Assembly: GCA_902806095.1 (NCBI GenBank)
Contig: CADCVF010000047.1
Location: forward strand, 1 to 32,042
Direction: 5' to 3'
Source of the DNA: an uncultured Rubrobacteraceae bacterium
GTDB lineage: Bacteria; Actinomycetota; Rubrobacteria; Rubrobacterales; Rubrobacteraceae
Length of the DNA: 32,042 nucleotides
Both the position numbers and the translations under genes were made by a program. Each line of letters begins with the position of its first letter. Within the stretch, counting starts at the first letter, position 1. Below the pieces are notes generated by a model. The model was not told the DNA's origin and ran no database searches. It was given only the letters and a program-made list of their open reading frames with translations. This document shows, piece after piece, positions 30,143 through 32,042 of this stretch.

Positions 30143-30895
30143 TCAGATGCCCTTGATATGACACGCCTCCTTCAGGTGCTCCTTAAGCCTCTGGCCCTGC
30201 TCCTTGGCGAAGTGCTCCAGCAGAGCGCGGCCCGCCTCGGCCGTGGCCGTTCCTTCGTCCGTGGCGGGGTCGTAGCTGCCCCAGCTGCCGTCGGGGGTGA
30301 TGCTCTCCCACCCTACGTAGTCTGCGTAGGCTTGCAGCCCCTCGGGTATCCGAGCGCCGTATGCGCCCTCTGTGACCGACCCCGAGGCCAGGTAGAGTGC
30401 CAGTGCGCGGGACACCGCGCCGCCGTGTACCTCTCCTCTGCCTGCCAGGCCGCTCTTGCGCAGCGCCTCCTCCCAGATCGGACCGGCTCCCCGGTGGGCG
30501 TCTACCACCACCACGTCCCCGAACCGGCGGTTGACATGCTTGACGAACGCTCCCACCCAGAGCGAGCCACCGTGTCCGACGGTGAGAACCTGCTTGCGGA
30601 AGTCCTGGGCCCGCAGCCCCTCCACGACCTCCTCTAGTACCAGCATCAAAGTGGAAGGGCTCAGCGAAACGGTGCCTTTGAAGGAGGCATGCTCCTCTGA
30701 AGTGTTGAAGGGCAAGGTGGGCAGCACGTAGGCGTCCAGTACCTCGCCCCACGCTCGGGCGTAGTACCCGGCCACGAGGGTATCGAGGTGCAAGGGCAGA
30801 TGAGGACCGCACTGCTCGGTCGCCCCCACGCTTATGATCGCGGTGTCGATCCCCGCCTCGGAGAGCTCCTTGGTTGAGTTGTTGACCGAGAACAC
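30143..30895 (-). CDS. Creatininase-family amidohydrolase, divergent active site
   Basis: A protein of about 250 residues with the family signature SVGATEQCGPHLPLHLDT (22-39), VGHGGS (107-111) and EVHGGA (155-160). In creatininase the first motif reads E-Q-H and the later one H-G-G-x-x-E-T-S. Here the metal-binding His is Cys29 and the Glu of ETS is Ser162, while E27, D38, H108 and H157 are kept. The substrate is unknown; the family also includes mycofactocin MftE and riboflavin/coenzyme-related hydrolases. I start at GTG 30895 (GAAGGC upstream); the frame stays open to 30952, where it enters the inverted repeat of a candidate MITE. Confidence 0.8.
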   Translation of the reverse strand: MFSVNNSTKELSEAGIDTAIISVGATEQCGPHLPLHLDTLVAGYYARAWGEVLDAYVLPTLPFNTSEEHASFKGTVSLSPSTLMLVLEEVVEGLRAQDFRKQVLTVGHGGSLWVGAFVKHVNRRFGDVVVVDAHRGAGPIWEEALRKSGLAGRGEVHGGAVSRALALYLASGSVTEGAYGARIPEGLQAYADYVGWESITPDGSWGSYDPATDEGTATAEAGRALLEHFAKEQGQRLKEHLKEACHIKGI

Positions 30896-30951
30896 GCCTT
30901 CACACCTCGCCAGGGATTCTCCCATACCATTGACGAGCTTCGCAGAACGCA

Positions 30952-31093
30952 CCCTACAGCATCACTTACGCGCAAAGACCTGCCAACCGCTGCTCGGCGC
31001 GTGTACCAGGGAGTGAGAATGCCCAAAGAGCTGGGCGAAACGTACCCTAAATCAAGGCCGCTGAGTAAATCGGAGTTAAGTGATGCTGTAGGG
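30952..31093. mobile_element. Candidate 142-bp MITE bounded by 17-bp inverted repeats
   Basis: CCCTACAGCATCACTTA (30952-30968) and its perfect complement TAAGTGATGCTGTAGGG (31077-31093) face inward, 108 bp apart. CA dinucleotides flank both ends and may be a short target duplication. The interior is non-coding and less GC-rich, with a small GCCCA/TGGGC stem (31021-31036). A mobile element is inferred from structure only. Confidence 0.5.
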
Positions 31094-31128
31094 CACCTTT
31101 TACGCACTAGAATGAATAGGAAAGGGGA

Positions 31129-31722
31129 TCATCCACTGACCTTGGCCATCACCATCCATCTGCCTGCGAACAGGATTCGTCCATCGAGTTCCTCGGCGAA
31201 CGCATCGGCCGTGAAGTACCTCCTGTAGATCTCATACCGCGAGCCATCCGAAAGGCCGCGTTCTTCCCACCCTTCCACCCGGCCGCTCGGCGTCCATTCG
31301 GGCGTGGGCTCGACCAGGATCAGCTCTTGGCCCACCCTACTAGCCTCCTCTAGGAAGCGCCCTCGGTCTTCGAGCGGAAGCAGACCGTAGAAGAAGGAAG
31401 CGAAGACCGTATCGAAGGAATGATCCGCAAAAGGCATCCGAAAGGCATCCCCGCGCACGAACTCAGCCCAAGGCACGCGCCTGCGGGCAGCCTCCAGCAT
31501 CGCCTTGCTCTGGTCTAGCCCCGTCAGATTCGATCCAAGATGCTGCGTAAGGAACCCCGTCCCGCAAGCGACGTCGAGCACCCTTGCCGGTGGCAGTAGC
31601 GAGATCGCGTGGAGGAGACCGGGTAGGTCTTCGGACGGTTCTTCTCGGAAGGACTCGTTGTGTTCGTATTCGGAAGCCCTCCGGTCGTAGTATTGCTTCA
31701 TGTGCTCGTGATAGTCCATCAT
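31129..31722 (-). CDS. Class I SAM-dependent methyltransferase
   Basis: A 197-residue methyltransferase. Motif I is VLDVACGTGFLTQHL (about 48-62), and the acidic residue that binds the SAM ribose follows in TGLDQSKAMLE. Motif II region is FDTVFASFFYGLLP and motif III is QELILVEPTPEW. It belongs to the Methyltransf_11/25 group; a preceding helix YYDRRASEYEHN is typical of UbiE-like small-molecule enzymes. The acceptor is unknown. Start ATG is 31722 or 31719, with no Shine-Dalgarno; a GACAAT box 6 nt upstream may give a leaderless message. Confidence 0.85.
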   Translation of the reverse strand: MMDYHEHMKQYYDRRASEYEHNESFREEPSEDLPGLLHAISLLPPARVLDVACGTGFLTQHLGSNLTGLDQSKAMLEAARRRVPWAEFVRGDAFRMPFADHSFDTVFASFFYGLLPLEDRGRFLEEASRVGQELILVEPTPEWTPSGRVEGWEERGLSDGSRYEIYRRYFTADAFAEELDGRILFAGRWMVMAKVSG

Positions 31723-32042
31723 CAGAGCATTGTCTCACTCTTACAAGCTCTTTCGTCGATCCAACCGACATCCACTGGCACTTCGCTACCGAACTTCTAT
31801 GAGAAGGCACTGTTTGTCAAGGTCGACTTGGCGACCGCTGTGTGGTGGACGATACCGCTCTGTGCCCTTCGCGCTATGCTTCTATCCGCGCTCTCGGGGA
31901 GCTATCATTCGTTGGTAGCTCGGCGCATTATGGGATCCGTCTTTTCGGGCTCTACCGAGGCGCTGCAATCTTCTTAGCGGCCTTCCCGGAAGGGTGGACC
32001 GAGTTCGCTCGCGCAGTCGCCTTGTGTGCTAGATCCGAAGCG
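31723..32042. other. Right-edge region without a supported gene
   Basis: No complete gene was recognised. A minus-strand frame from the edge to TAG at 31954-31952 (about 29 codons) could be the C-terminus of a gene outside the window, but its codon use is less GC-biased than neighbouring genes and nothing in it is recognisable. Confidence 0.3.

Noticed and set aside
31001-31228. 75-codon plus-strand frame between the creatininase-family and methyltransferase genes
   Set aside because: It starts inside the candidate MITE and ends antisense in the methyltransferase; no supporting motif.
31952-32041. Possible C-terminal end of a minus-strand gene at the right edge
   Set aside because: Only about 29 codons are visible, with less biased codon use and no recognisable motif.

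Overview
The window is high-GC chromosomal DNA with actinobacterial gene content. The gene set points to a Rubrobacter-like organism: the atpZ/atpI/atpB head of an ATP synthase operon, a glyA-upp-dCMP deaminase cluster, an rpmE-yqhQ-prfA-prmC-tsaC cluster next to rho, a cyclic 2,3-diphosphoglycerate synthetase, UvsE, and several GTG/TTG starts. This taxonomic call is inferred from gene content and style; no marker RNA is present. The first base lies inside atpB. No rRNA, tRNA or CRISPR array was found.

Layout. 1-1592: start of the F-type ATP synthase operon (minus strand), facing a TetR-type regulator across a nested palindrome and two good promoters. 2248-4604: one-carbon/pyrimidine salvage operon glyA-upp-dCMP deaminase behind a structured leader. 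5009-6397: an unknown protein and a VOC metalloprotein. 6632-11945: translation and termination cluster (rho; L31; YqhQ-like membrane protein; RF1; its methylase PrmC; TsaC). 12012-15345: GlpX-like phosphatase, cyclic 2,3-diphosphoglycerate synthetase and a metallophosphoesterase. 15481-18843: DUF3006-argS and WalJ-like-rlmH. 19004-20367: ECF sigma factor with its membrane anti-sigma factor. 20637-23676: dodecin, UvsE, CoA-binding protein, gamma-glutamylcyclotransferase-like protein and PRC-barrel protein. 23825-26653: gluconate-type sugar kinase facing citrate synthase. 27023-32042: an accessory-looking stretch with a second dodecin, a ChaB gene broken by an amber codon, an unknown protein, an HNH fragment truncated at an IS982-like insertion, DUF1801, a divergent creatininase-family protein, a candidate MITE and a methyltransferase.

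Genes that appear to work together. Stop/start overlaps indicate coupling in atpZ-atpI-atpB, glyA-upp-dCMP deaminase, prmC-tsaC, DUF3006-argS, WalJ-rlmH and sigma/anti-sigma. Dodecin 1 and the PRC-barrel gene carry SigB-type promoter patterns (GTTT...GGGTA), and ChaB a weaker one, suggesting a stress regulon. The metallophosphoesterase and cyclic 2,3-diphosphoglycerate synthetase look like one two-gene operon for an archaeal-type compatible solute.

Structure outside the genes. A TCAGCAYTTCAGC repeat recurs in at least six intergenic gaps. A second, GTAGGGG...CCCCTAC palindrome family occurs twice. There is also a 142-bp element bounded by 17-bp inverted repeats, and many candidate leaderless or extended -10 promoters. 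All family assignments are from reading motifs by eye; no database search was run.
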